Shown: positions 42,487 through 49,753 of the stretch, one piece after another
Layout: each line of letters begins with the position of its first letter
Numbering within the stretch: the first letter of the stretch is position 1
Origin: DASVXQ01 sp046727955
GTDB taxonomy: Bacteria; Actinomycetota; CALGFH01
Length of the DNA: 64,000 bases
Assembly (NCBI GenBank): GCA_046727955.1
Contig: JBKPDO010000038.1
Coordinates: 29,702-93,701 of the forward strand
Reading direction: 5' to 3'
Program-made: the position numbers and the translations under genes
Notes under the pieces: model-generated
Databases searched by the model: none
What the model saw: only the letters and a program-made list of their open reading frames with translations
Told to the model about the DNA's origin: nothing

Positions 42487-42535
42487 GGTCACCTTGTCGG
42501 GTCACCTCGTATAACGGAGGTCACGTCATGTGACC
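42487..42535. promoter_or_regulatory. Cluster of GGTCAC half-sites
   Basis: GGTCACC occurs at 42487-42493 and 42500-42506, and GGTCAC-GTCAT-GTGACC at 42519-42535 is a perfect inverted repeat. Between them sit TATAAC (42510-42515) and GGAGG before an ATG followed directly by TGA. It looks like the promoter and start of a deleted gene; the sites no longer face an intact gene on the plus strand. Confidence 0.4.
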
Positions 42536-42538
42536 GGG

Positions 42539-42952
42539 TTACGCCGCCTCGCGCAGCGACTCCTTCCTCGACGCGTCCGCACCCGCCGGGACCAGGGCCT
42601 TGAGCCCGTGCTCGGCGCGCCAGGATGCGATCTCGCGAACCGTCAGCCCAATGAAGCCCAGGCCGACGAACCCGAGCGCCGCGGCGAAGGACAGCCACGT
42701 CACCAGGGAACCGGTGAAGACCAGGCTCGCCACGATGGTCCAGATGCCGAGCGCCCCCAGAAAGCCGTCGAGCACCCGCTGCACCACGCCGCGAGAGCGG
42801 TCCAGCTGGGCGACCGCCACGATGAGCACCACTGCGATGGCAATGGCGAACGCCAGCCAAGCCGTCACCGCTGGGGTGAAGGCCTGGCTCGCGACCACGA
42901 CGAACCCACCGAGCAGCGCGATGGCCGCGTTGGTCAGGTACCGCGTGCTCAT
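42539..42952 (-). CDS. Small four-helix membrane protein (SPW-repeat-like)
   Basis: 137 residues from ATG behind GGAGGTG. Four hydrophobic helices: NAAIALLGGFVVVASQAF, AVTAWLAFAIAIAVVLIV, DGFLGALGIWTIVASLVF, and TWLSFAAALGFVGLGFIGL. The duplicated pattern (two helix pairs with a similar Trp-containing turn) resembles SPW-repeat proteins. Function unknown. It is divergent from a TetR gene across a 79-base gap containing an operator, so it is the likely regulated target. Confidence 0.7.
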   Translation of the reverse strand: MSTRYLTNAAIALLGGFVVVASQAFTPAVTAWLAFAIAIAVVLIVAVAQLDRSRGVVQRVLDGFLGALGIWTIVASLVFTGSLVTWLSFAAALGFVGLGFIGLTVREIASWRAEHGLKALVPAGADASRKESLREAA

Positions 42953-42986
42953 CAGCGCACCTCCTCTCCTTCGGAGCAATGTGTTA

Positions 42987-43023
42987 TCGAAACCATCCGT
43001 TTAGTTTCGACCCACGCTAGAAT
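42987..43023 (+). promoter_or_regulatory. TetR operator and leaderless promoter
   Basis: TCGAAAC (42987-42993) and GTTTCGA (43004-43010) form a perfect inverted repeat with a 10-base centre, followed by TAGAAT (43018-43023). The ATG of the TetR gene begins 8 bases later. Repressor bound here would also cover the promoter of the divergent membrane-protein gene. Confidence 0.6.
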
Positions 43024-43031
43024 GAACCGCT

Positions 43032-43652
43032 ATGAGTGAGCGTCCTATTCCCACCACCCCGAAACGGGGTCGCCCACGCAGCCAGCGAGCCATGCGGGCA
43101 ATCCTGCGCGCGGCCGCCGACCTGCTCGAGGAGCAGGGCCTCAGCCGTGTCAGCGTGGACGAGATCGCCGCGCGGGCCGGGGTCAGCAAGGCCACCATCT
43201 ACCGATGGTGGGACTCGAAAGAGGCGCTCGCCCTGGACGCGTTCCGGGAAGAGCTGGTCGAGCGCGAGGGGCCGGTCCCGGATACCGGCTCGCTGGCCGG
43301 CGACCTGCTGGCGCAGCTGCGGACGAGGATCCGGGCGCTGGGGAGCTCCCCGGCGACCGGGCGCACGCTGGTCGCACTGGCGGCGGAGGCGGCCCTCGAC
43401 GCCGAGCTGCGCGAAGCCTACCGCGCTCACCTGCTGGAGCCGCTGCGGCGCGAGGGGCGCGAGGTCTTCCAGAAGGCCATCGAGCGCGGCGAGATCTCGG
43501 CCGACACCGACGTGGACGTCGCCCTCGACCTCATCTACGGAGCCCTCAACCAGCGCCTGTTCCAGGGGCACGCGCCTGTGGACGACCACTTCGCCCGCGC
43601 CGCGGTCGACATCGTGGTCCGCGGCCTCACCCAGGCTTCGACCCATAAATGA
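43032..43652 (+). CDS. TetR/AcrR-family regulator
   Basis: 206 residues. Basic N-terminal arm (TPKRGRPRSQRAMRA), helix-turn-helix LSRVSVDEIAARAGVSKATIYRWWDSK, and a C-terminal domain of the TetR_C_16 type (RTLVALAAEAALDAELREAY, IERGEISADTDVDVALDLIYG). Leaderless ATG. It probably represses itself and the divergent membrane protein gene. Ligand unknown. Confidence 0.92.
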   Translation: MSERPIPTTPKRGRPRSQRAMRAILRAAADLLEEQGLSRVSVDEIAARAGVSKATIYRWWDSKEALALDAFREELVEREGPVPDTGSLAGDLLAQLRTRIRALGSSPATGRTLVALAAEAALDAELREAYRAHLLEPLRREGREVFQKAIERGEISADTDVDVALDLIYGALNQRLFQGHAPVDDHFARAAVDIVVRGLTQASTHK

Positions 43653-43677
43653 CAAAAGTGCCATGGAGGCGAAGCCC

Positions 43678-43706
43678 TTGACTATCAGAAGATATCTTCC
43701 TATTCT
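43678..43706 (+). promoter_or_regulatory. PadR-operon promoter with palindromic operator, leaderless
   Basis: TTGACT (43678-43683), a 17-base spacer and TATTCT (43701-43706) make the best-scoring promoter seen in the window. The spacer contains the perfect palindrome GAAGATATCTTC (43688-43699), an ideal repressor site. The ATG follows the -10 by 6 bases. Confidence 0.75.
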
Positions 43707-43712
43707 TGGCTC

Positions 43713-44069
43713 ATGCGTCGTAAACAGGGTTCTCTGGTGCCGCTCGAAGAGGCGATGCTGGCAGCGGCGGTGGACCTGGTCAGAGCTGGCAGACCGGAGT
43801 TCCACGGCTTCGCCATCGCCAAGGAGCTCTGGGGGCGGGAGGCGGGCCGTCGCCTGACCGCGCACGGCACCCTCTACAAGGCGCTCGATCGGCTGGAGCG
43901 CTCCGGCCTGCTCGCCAGCCGCTGGGAGGACCCCACAGTCGCCGCGGAGCAAGGTCGCCCGCGCCGACGCCTCTACCAGATCACCCCTGTCGGCGAGCAG
44001 GCGCTGGCGCGCGTTCGAGCGGCCCGCGCCAGGCGCGCCAGCGGCCGCCCCAGGATCGCGGAGACATGA
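43713..44069 (+). CDS. PadR-family regulator
   Basis: 118 residues: EEAMLAAAVDLVRAGRPEFHGFAIAKELW, LYKALDRLERSGLLASRWED and GRPRRRLYQITPVGEQAL form the PadR winged helix, with a short basic C-terminal extension instead of the long dimerisation helices (the PadR-s2 type). It is translationally coupled (ATGA) to a membrane protein gene. Autoregulation through the palindrome in its promoter is very likely. Confidence 0.9.
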   Translation: MRRKQGSLVPLEEAMLAAAVDLVRAGRPEFHGFAIAKELWGREAGRRLTAHGTLYKALDRLERSGLLASRWEDPTVAAEQGRPRRRLYQITPVGEQALARVRAARARRASGRPRIAET

Positions 44070-44758
44070 GCCGCGAGCCGCCGCTCCTGCTTCGTGCGGC
44101 CGAGGCGTGGGTCGCGCTCTACACGCGAGGGCTCCCCAGCGAGCTCCGCGAGGCCAGACGAGCCGAGCTACGCTCAGACCTCTGGGAGCACCTGCAGGAC
44201 GCGGCGGCCCACGGCCACAGCCGGCTTCGCTGGTCCGCCGAGGTGACCGGGCGTGTCGCCCGTGGAATCGTCTCCGACCTGTGGTGGAGGTTCGAGCGAC
44301 AGGCAGCTGCTCGCTCACGGATGACCGTGCCGGCGCAGCGGCAACGTGTCGCCTCACTGTTCAGATGGGTGGTCGAGCCGGTGGTGGTCCTCGGCCTGCT
44401 GGGTGCGTGGCTCAGGCTCAGCACCTCAGCGGTCGTGCTGGTCGGCGCGCTGGTGTGGCTGTTCGCCGCCCTGACCGTTGTGCGGATGAAGCTGCTCGGC
44501 CGGTCCAGCAGCGAGGTGGCCTCGGTACCCGGCGGGGCCGAGGCGACCGCGGGCCCGGGAAGGGCCTGGCGTCTCTGGCTCCTGCTGGTCGCCAGCGTCT
44601 TGGTGCTCGTGGGCGTCGGAGCCAAGGCAGCCTTGGGAACGCGGTCCGCGGTGGTCGACCTCGTCGTGCCAGTGGCGATGGTCGGCGTCATCAGCTCCGT
44701 CCTCATGCTCGCGGGCGAGTACGCGAGAAGGTCGCGCCGGCAGCGCCGCGGCGAATGA
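44066..44758 (+). CDS. Membrane protein co-transcribed with PadR regulator
   Basis: 230 residues. The N-terminal half is soluble and amphipathic (LLLRAAEAWVALYTRGLP, ARRAELRSDLWEHLQDAAAHG), the pattern of DUF1700-like proteins found beside PadR regulators. Four TM helices follow (about residues 105-220). Such pairs often control envelope stress or cell-surface functions. Overlaps the PadR stop as ATGA. Exact role unknown. Confidence 0.75.
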   Translation: MSREPPLLLRAAEAWVALYTRGLPSELREARRAELRSDLWEHLQDAAAHGHSRLRWSAEVTGRVARGIVSDLWWRFERQAAARSRMTVPAQRQRVASLFRWVVEPVVVLGLLGAWLRLSTSAVVLVGALVWLFAALTVVRMKLLGRSSSEVASVPGGAEATAGPGRAWRLWLLLVASVLVLVGVGAKAALGTRSAVVDLVVPVAMVGVISSVLMLAGEYARRSRRQRRGE

Positions 44759-44909
44759 GACTTGGACGACATGGCCGCGCATGACAGACCTGTCGCGGAG
44801 GCGTAGTGAGTCATTTCGATGATCAGTAGTTGGTGCGATCCGCCACACGATCGAACATGATCCGCGAGCCCCACGGCGGCCGCGAGGCCGACCAGGGGAG
44901 ATCCACGAT

Positions 44910-45809
44910 CTAGACCTGAGCGAGATCGAGCAGGCGATAGACGGGCGGGCGGTGCAGTCTCGTGGCCTGACAGGTGAGCGGGCGCTCAGGGCCGGCGGCG
45001 GAGACCCGCAGGCGGACCAGCCAGCGGCCGCCGGTCTCGGCGGCGAAACGCACCGCGACCGCGCCGTCGGAACCCGCCCCGCGCCACTCGGCCACCAGGT
45101 CGTCGAGGCCGGTCAGGTCCCGCTCGCGGCGGAGGAAGTGCTCGGCCGCCTGCACCACCGGCGGGTACCAGCAGCGCCCGCGATAGTGCTCGAGGTCGAG
45201 ACGGCCGCGCTCGTGCAGCCCAACCACCCGCAGCGCCTCCGCCGGGCCGACCCGGCCGTAGTAGACCCCCTGGGGCAGACAGACGAGGTTGCCCGCGAAG
45301 CGGTCCCCGCCGATGTGCGAGCACTCCCAGACGCGCTCGCCCAGCTCGCCGACGAGCGCCTGGGCCAGCGGCCGGCCCCAGATTGCGCAGCACTGATCGT
45401 GTCGGCCGTTGGTGCAGGCGAGATAGACCGGCCTACCGGCTGGGACGCCATACCTCGGCGGCTCCCCCCCACTGAGCCGTGTCCAGTCCAGACCGAACAG
45501 CTCACTTGGGTCGTCCAGGCGGAGCTCCTCCATCCAGCCCGCCTGCCTGCTGGTATGGGCGAGGAAGGCACGGTGTGGGCCGGGCGGTGTCCGGCCCGGC
45601 CGGCGGATGAGCACCACGCGCGCCCCGACCGCGTGCGCGCGCTGGTGCAGCGCTCGGCCCAGGGCGGGGTCGAGGCGGCTCTCGACGAGCGCCTCGCGGC
45701 CCCACGGGCCCGGCTGCTCGACCAGCACCCAGCCGCGCACGCGCGAGGCGGTTGCAATGAGCGGCTCGCCCAGCACGCGGGAGACCTCGCTGCAGAGCCT
45801 GTCAGGCAA
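44910..45809 (-). CDS. Sucrase/ferredoxin-like (PF06999) iron-sulfur protein
   Basis: 299 residues. The family motifs are intact: VYLACTNGRHDQCCAIWGRP (CxxxxxDxCC) and ECSHIGGDRFAGNLVCLPQGVYYGRV (CSHxGGdRFA), whose Cys/His side chains bind an Fe-S cluster in a thioredoxin-like fold. Its TTG start lies inside the end of the oxygenase gene (8-base overlap), so the two are coupled. It could supply electrons to the upstream Fe/2-oxoglutarate-type oxygenase or act as a redox partner for the peptide system. Long for the family because of an extra C-terminal domain (HYRGRCWYPPVVQAAEHFL). Confidence 0.88.
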   Translation of the reverse strand: MPDRLCSEVSRVLGEPLIATASRVRGWVLVEQPGPWGREALVESRLDPALGRALHQRAHAVGARVVLIRRPGRTPPGPHRAFLAHTSRQAGWMEELRLDDPSELFGLDWTRLSGGEPPRYGVPAGRPVYLACTNGRHDQCCAIWGRPLAQALVGELGERVWECSHIGGDRFAGNLVCLPQGVYYGRVGPAEALRVVGLHERGRLDLEHYRGRCWYPPVVQAAEHFLRRERDLTGLDDLVAEWRGAGSDGAVAVRFAAETGGRWLVRLRVSAAGPERPLTCQATRLHRPPVYRLLDLAQV

Positions 45810-47031
45810 CGACTTCGAGCTCCAGCAGGCCCTCTCGGATCAGCCGGCGGACCAGGACGAGCCGGCTCTCTGGGTCGAGCTCACCGGCAAGGTCGGCCAC
45901 GGCGAAACGCTCACGCCGCAGCAGCGCGCGCAGGGCCGGCTCCACCCACGCGGGGAAGGTGAGGCGTCGGTCGCCCAGCTCCAGCACGGGCCGGCCGCCG
46001 TTGTCGCGTCGCAGGCGGCAGACCGAGCCGGCGCGCCGCCACACCACGGTCGCGTCCGAGACCGCCTCGAGCGCCAGGAGCTGCTGTAGCTGCCCGGTGA
46101 GGATCGGCGGGCGCGACGACCAGAAGCGCTGCGTCGCCGCGTCCGCGAGCTGGGCGGGGTCGAGCTTGCCGAGGCGGCGCTGCAGCTCACCGAGCTGCTC
46201 GGCCGCGGCGGCGGCGATCGCCCCCGGGTCGTCGGCGAACCCGGCCGGAAGGGCCTGACCGAACGCTCGGTCGTCGAGCACCTCCAGCACCGCGCGGCGC
46301 AGCACCTCGTGCCACTTGTAGGTGAGGACGCCGACGGTGAGATGGGCGGAGGCGGACTGCTCGGTCCAGACCGCGTGCGGGAAGCCGAGCGGCACATAGA
46401 GGCAGTCGCCGCGCTCGAGGGTCACGTCGAGCAGGCGCGCGCCGGGTTCCTTGGGGTCGTTACCGGGGCCGGGCGCGTAGACCTCCCACCGCTTACGGCC
46501 ATGGACCTGCAGCACGAAGACGTCGTGGCCATCGGCATGCAGCCCGAGCCCGCGCGAGGACTGCGGGGTGACGTAGGCGTTGACCTGCACCGGATGCGTG
46601 AGCGTGAGCTCGAGGTCGCGGCAGAAGCGGGTCAGCGGCAGCCAATAGCGGTGCAGGCTCTGCAGCACGATGGTGGCGCCTTCGGCGAAATGCCGGTAGA
46701 CCTTGCCCGGGTCGACGAGGTCGGCAAGCGGTTTCGAGCCGACCGTGCCCGACTTGGTGTAGCGCTCCGGTGGCAGCGACGCCCCGTCCCTAACCATCCG
46801 GAAGGCCGGGACGCGCAGGGACGCGGCCGCCACCAGGTGATCGACGTCAGCGATGCTGAACAGGTCGGCGAAACCCTCCGGACTGGTTCGCGCCCGGTGC
46901 AGCGGGGCGCGGGTCCAGTGCTCGCTGATGAACCGCTCTGGATCGCCGACGCAGCGACGCAGCGCGTTACCGGTCGGTGCCGTCGGAATCGCCGCCAAGA
47001 CCCCTGTCGGTGGCATCGGTCCCATCGGCAT
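45802..47031 (-). CDS. JmjC/cupin-fold Fe(II)/2-oxoglutarate oxygenase (ribosomal-oxygenase-like)
   Basis: About 409 residues from an ATG inside the preceding peptide gene. DPERFISEHWTRAPLHRA at the N-terminus, NAYVTPQSSRGLGLHADGHD (metal His165 and Asp167), VFVLQVHGRKRWEVY, and GDCLYVPLGFPHAVWT (second metal His219) match PF08007 JmjC hydroxylases. A C-terminal winged-helix-like domain follows (LLRRERFAVADLAGELDPES). Relatives hydroxylate ribosomal proteins L16 or L27a. Here the gene overlaps by 65 bases a gene for a repetitive Asp-Gly-Thr peptide, so that peptide is a candidate substrate. The frame stays open further upstream, but that reading is the shadow of the repeat. Confidence 0.85.
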   Translation of the reverse strand: MPMGPMPPTGVLAAIPTAPTGNALRRCVGDPERFISEHWTRAPLHRARTSPEGFADLFSIADVDHLVAAASLRVPAFRMVRDGASLPPERYTKSGTVGSKPLADLVDPGKVYRHFAEGATIVLQSLHRYWLPLTRFCRDLELTLTHPVQVNAYVTPQSSRGLGLHADGHDVFVLQVHGRKRWEVYAPGPGNDPKEPGARLLDVTLERGDCLYVPLGFPHAVWTEQSASAHLTVGVLTYKWHEVLRRAVLEVLDDRAFGQALPAGFADDPGAIAAAAAEQLGELQRRLGKLDPAQLADAATQRFWSSRPPILTGQLQQLLALEAVSDATVVWRRAGSVCRLRRDNGGRPVLELGDRRLTFPAWVEPALRALLRRERFAVADLAGELDPESRLVLVRRLIREGLLELEVVA

Positions 47032-47341
47032 CCGCGCCGTCGGCGTCGTCGGCGTCGTCGGCCGTGTCGTCGCCGCCGGAGTCGGTGCCGCCGGCGTCGG
47101 TGCCGTCGGCGTCGTCGCCGCGGGAGTCGGTGCCGTCGGCGTCGCCGCCGCGGGAGTCGGTGCCGTCGGCGTCGCCGCTGTCCGAGACGTCGGTACCGTC
47201 CACACCATCCGCGCGGTCGGTGCCGTCCGCGTCGCCGGCGCTGTCGGTCCCGTCGGTGGTGCCGCCCGTCTGCGGCCCCGTGGAGCCACTCTGCGAGGTG
47301 AAGATGTCGTCGTCCCGGAGGGGCGGGTTGTCAGCGCTCAT
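46967..47341 (-). CDS. Asp/Gly/Thr-rich repeat peptide (DGTD repeats)
   Basis: 124 residues from an ATG with GGAGG eight bases upstream, the best translation start in the area. It begins MSADNPPLRDDDIFTSQSGS, a leader-like segment, and then consists almost wholly of D-G-T-D units (eight exact) joined by ADA, SGGD or SRGD linkers, ending DSDGTDR. It is strongly acidic with no Cys, aromatic or hydrophobic residues in the repeat, and no signal peptide. It overlaps the start of the JmjC oxygenase gene. I infer a repetitive substrate or precursor peptide, possibly beta-hydroxylated on Asp. A calcium-binding or spacer protein is the alternative. Confidence 0.6.
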   Translation of the reverse strand: MSADNPPLRDDDIFTSQSGSTGPQTGGTTDGTDSAGDADGTDRADGVDGTDVSDSGDADGTDSRGGDADGTDSRGDDADGTDAGGTDSGGDDTADDADDADGADADGTDATDRGLGGDSDGTDR

Positions 47342-47533
47342 CGCGAAGCCTCCAGCGAAGGACCGGGTCATGCCCTGGTCGGCGGATGCGCATGCCACTG
47401 CCAGACAGCTGCAAGCTACCACGGACGATCCGGCGGCCGCGCGCTCGGCACGGCGACGCCGGGTCGTTGCGTCGGCTTGTCTCGTCTGGAAGAAGTAGCG
47501 TCTCGACCCGCGGGGAGCCGTAGGCTCGGGAAG

Positions 47534-47571
47534 TTGTATGGTACACGCATCTATGGCATAGTCGTCCGGTG
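47534..47571 (+). promoter_or_regulatory. marR promoter and operator, leaderless
   Basis: TTGTAT (47534-47539), 17-base spacer, CATAGT (47557-47562), then a GTG start 6 bases on. The palindrome CTATGGCATAG (47551-47561) overlaps the -10 and is a plausible MarR site. Confidence 0.55.
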
Positions 47572-48039
47572 TCCACCCCCGTCGCGCCTTCCGAGACCAC
47601 GAGCGGGCGCCGGCTGCTGCTCGCGCTGGTGACCGTCGCTCGGCGGCTCAAGCCCCGCGCCGCCGACGGCAGCATCGACCGGGCGTCGGTGTTCGTGCTC
47701 CACAGCGTCCTCGCCAACGGCCCACTGCGCGTGTCCGAGCTGGCCAAGTGCATGGAGCTGGACTCCTCGACGGTGAGCAGGCACGTCAGCCACCTCGAGG
47801 AGGTTGGCTACCTGACCCGCACCGGCGACCCCGACGATCGCCGGGCCGCGCGCGTTCTGCTGACCGAAAGGGGCCGCGCGATCCTCGACGAGGCCATTCA
47901 GTCGCAGGCGGCGGTCATCGACCGGGCGATCGCCGACTGGGCCGACGAGGACCGCCAGACGCTCACCGCGCTCATGACACGGCTGGCCTCCAGCGTCGAT
48001 CGGCTGACCGCGGAAAAGGAGACGAAGGAGACCGGATGA
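47569..48039 (+). CDS. MarR-family regulator
   Basis: 156 residues: LLLALVTVARRLKPRAADGS, winged helix LRVSELAKCMELDSSTVSRHVSHLEEVGYLTRTGDPDDRRAARV and a C-terminal dimerisation helix. The D-x-R-x(3)-R wing is intact. Overlaps the next gene (ATGA), so it very probably represses an operon with the DHA2 exporter and is induced by its substrates. Confidence 0.93.
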   Translation: MSTPVAPSETTSGRRLLLALVTVARRLKPRAADGSIDRASVFVLHSVLANGPLRVSELAKCMELDSSTVSRHVSHLEEVGYLTRTGDPDDRRAARVLLTERGRAILDEAIQSQAAVIDRAIADWADEDRQTLTALMTRLASSVDRLTAEKETKETG

Positions 48040-49733
48040 CCACACCCGCCGGAGACCCACCCCCGGCCGCGACCGGCACCGGTACCGGTACCGCCGCCGG
48101 CGGGCCTGACGCTCCTGGCCCGCAGTACCTCTCGCACCGGCAGATCGTCGTCGTCCTCTTCGGGGTCATGGCCGGCATGCTGCTCGCCGCCCTCGACCAG
48201 GGCATCGTGGGCACCGCCCTGCCGCGTATCGTCAGCGAGCTCGGCGGCCTCGACCGGCTGTCGTGGGTCGTCACCGCCTACCTGCTGACCTCCACGGCGG
48301 CGACACCGCTGTGGGGCAAGCTCTCCGACCTGTACGGGCGGCGCATGATCTTCCAGATCGCCATCGGGATCTTCCTGGCCGGCTCAGCGCTGGCCGGGCT
48401 CAGCCAGAACATGGCTGAGCTCATTGCCTTCCGCGCCCTGCAGGGCGTCGGCGGCGGCGGCCTGTTCGCGATCGCGCTCAGCATCATCGGCGACGTCATC
48501 CCGCCTCGCGAGCGCGGCCGTTACCAGGGCTACTTCGGCGCGGTCTTCGGCATCTCGAGCGTGGCCGGCCCGCTGCTCGGCGGCTGGTTCACCGACGGCC
48601 CCGGCTGGAGGTGGATCTTCTACATCAACCTGCCGGTCGGCTTCGCCGCGCTGGTGGTCACCTCGATCGTGCTGCGGATGCCGGTCGTCCGGCGCGAGCA
48701 CCGGATCGACTACCTCGGCGCGGCCACCATCGTCGCGGCCGTGTCCAGCCTGCTGCTGTACCTCGACTGGCGAGGCAACGACTACGGCTGGACCGAGGCG
48801 GGCGCACTCGCTCTGCTGGCGGGCTTCCTCCTACTCGTGGTCGCGTTCGTCCTGATCGAGCGGCACACCGCCGAGCCGATCATCCCGATACGGCTGTTCC
48901 GCAACCAGATCTTCAGCGTCAGCAACGGCTTCGGTTTCCTGACCGGAGTCGCGATGTTCGGGGCGATCATCTTCCTGCCGGTCTATCTGCAGGCTGTCAG
49001 GGGCTTCTCGCCGACCGCCTCGGGACTGGCCCTGCTGCCCGCCATCGTCGGCATCTTCACGACCTCGATCTCGTCGGGCCGGCTGATCACCAAGACCGGC
49101 CGCTACAAGATCTACCCGGTCATCGGCGCGGTGGTGCTGGTGGTCTCCCTGTTCCTGCTGTCGAAGCTGGCCGTTGACACGCCCTTCTGGCAGATCGCGC
49201 TGTACGAGTACCTGTTCGGGGCCGGTCTCGGGTTCACCCTGCAGACGGTCGTGGTGGCGGTCCAGAACTCGGTGGACTTCCGCGACCTCGGCACGGCCAC
49301 CAGCTCGACCACGTTCTTCCGGCAGATGGGCGGCTCCATTGGCGCGGCCGTATTCGGGGCGGTGCTCTCGAGCCGGCTCGCCCACTACCTGAGCGAGGAG
49401 CTGCCGCGCGCCGGGATCCGGCCGGGCGGGGGCGGCGCGGCGGTCGATGCCAACGACGTCCAGGCGATCCAGCGCCTCGCCGAGCCGGTCAAGGGCATCG
49501 TGCTCGGCGCCTTCACCCACGCCCTGAACGACGTCTTCCTGGTCGGCGTGCCGTTCCTGGTGCTGGCGTTCGTGGTGTCGCTGTTCCTCAAGGAGATCCC
49601 GCTGCGCACGGCCCAGGGCCCAGGCGGCCCAAGTGGCCCAAGTGGCCCAGGCGGCCTGGATGCCCCGGACGCCCCGGCGGCGGCCGGTCGAGGCGCTGGC
49701 GTGGAGGTCCCCGCCCCGACCTTCGGCGACTGA
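48036..49733 (+). CDS. DHA2-family (EmrB/QacA) MFS drug efflux transporter
   Basis: 565 residues with 14 predicted TM helices. VVLFGVMAGMLLAALDQGIVGTALPRIVSELGG carries the family motif D (LDxxIVxxALPxI). GKLSDLYGRRMIFQIAI is motif A, and FRALQGVGGGGLFAIA is motif B. GAVFGISSVAGPLLGGWF is motif C, which marks antiporters. Large extracytoplasmic loop near residues 450-490. Pumps lipophilic cations, antibiotics or own metabolites out using protons. The C-terminal tail is Gly/Pro/Ser repeats. Controlled by the coupled MarR. Confidence 0.95.
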   Translation: MTTPAGDPPPAATGTGTGTAAGGPDAPGPQYLSHRQIVVVLFGVMAGMLLAALDQGIVGTALPRIVSELGGLDRLSWVVTAYLLTSTAATPLWGKLSDLYGRRMIFQIAIGIFLAGSALAGLSQNMAELIAFRALQGVGGGGLFAIALSIIGDVIPPRERGRYQGYFGAVFGISSVAGPLLGGWFTDGPGWRWIFYINLPVGFAALVVTSIVLRMPVVRREHRIDYLGAATIVAAVSSLLLYLDWRGNDYGWTEAGALALLAGFLLLVVAFVLIERHTAEPIIPIRLFRNQIFSVSNGFGFLTGVAMFGAIIFLPVYLQAVRGFSPTASGLALLPAIVGIFTTSISSGRLITKTGRYKIYPVIGAVVLVVSLFLLSKLAVDTPFWQIALYEYLFGAGLGFTLQTVVVAVQNSVDFRDLGTATSSTTFFRQMGGSIGAAVFGAVLSSRLAHYLSEELPRAGIRPGGGGAAVDANDVQAIQRLAEPVKGIVLGAFTHALNDVFLVGVPFLVLAFVVSLFLKEIPLRTAQGPGGPSGPSGPGGLDAPDAPAAAGRGAGVEVPAPTFGD

Positions 49734-49753
49734 GGCGACTGCGGCGGCTGTGG

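Noticed and set aside
43017..44357. 446-codon minus-strand open frame across the TetR/PadR genes
   Set aside because: Three well-supported plus-strand genes with operators occupy the same bases; the minus frame has no homology.
47032..47289. Pro/Thr/Ala-rich N-terminal extension of the JmjC oxygenase
   Set aside because: It is the shifted-frame reading of the DGTD repeat. The ribosome-binding site belongs to the other frame, and JmjC homology starts only after the internal ATG.
46967..47341. DGTD peptide as a graspetide (omega-ester) precursor
   Set aside because: Graspetides need an ATP-grasp ligase next to the precursor; none is present, so that class is not supported.
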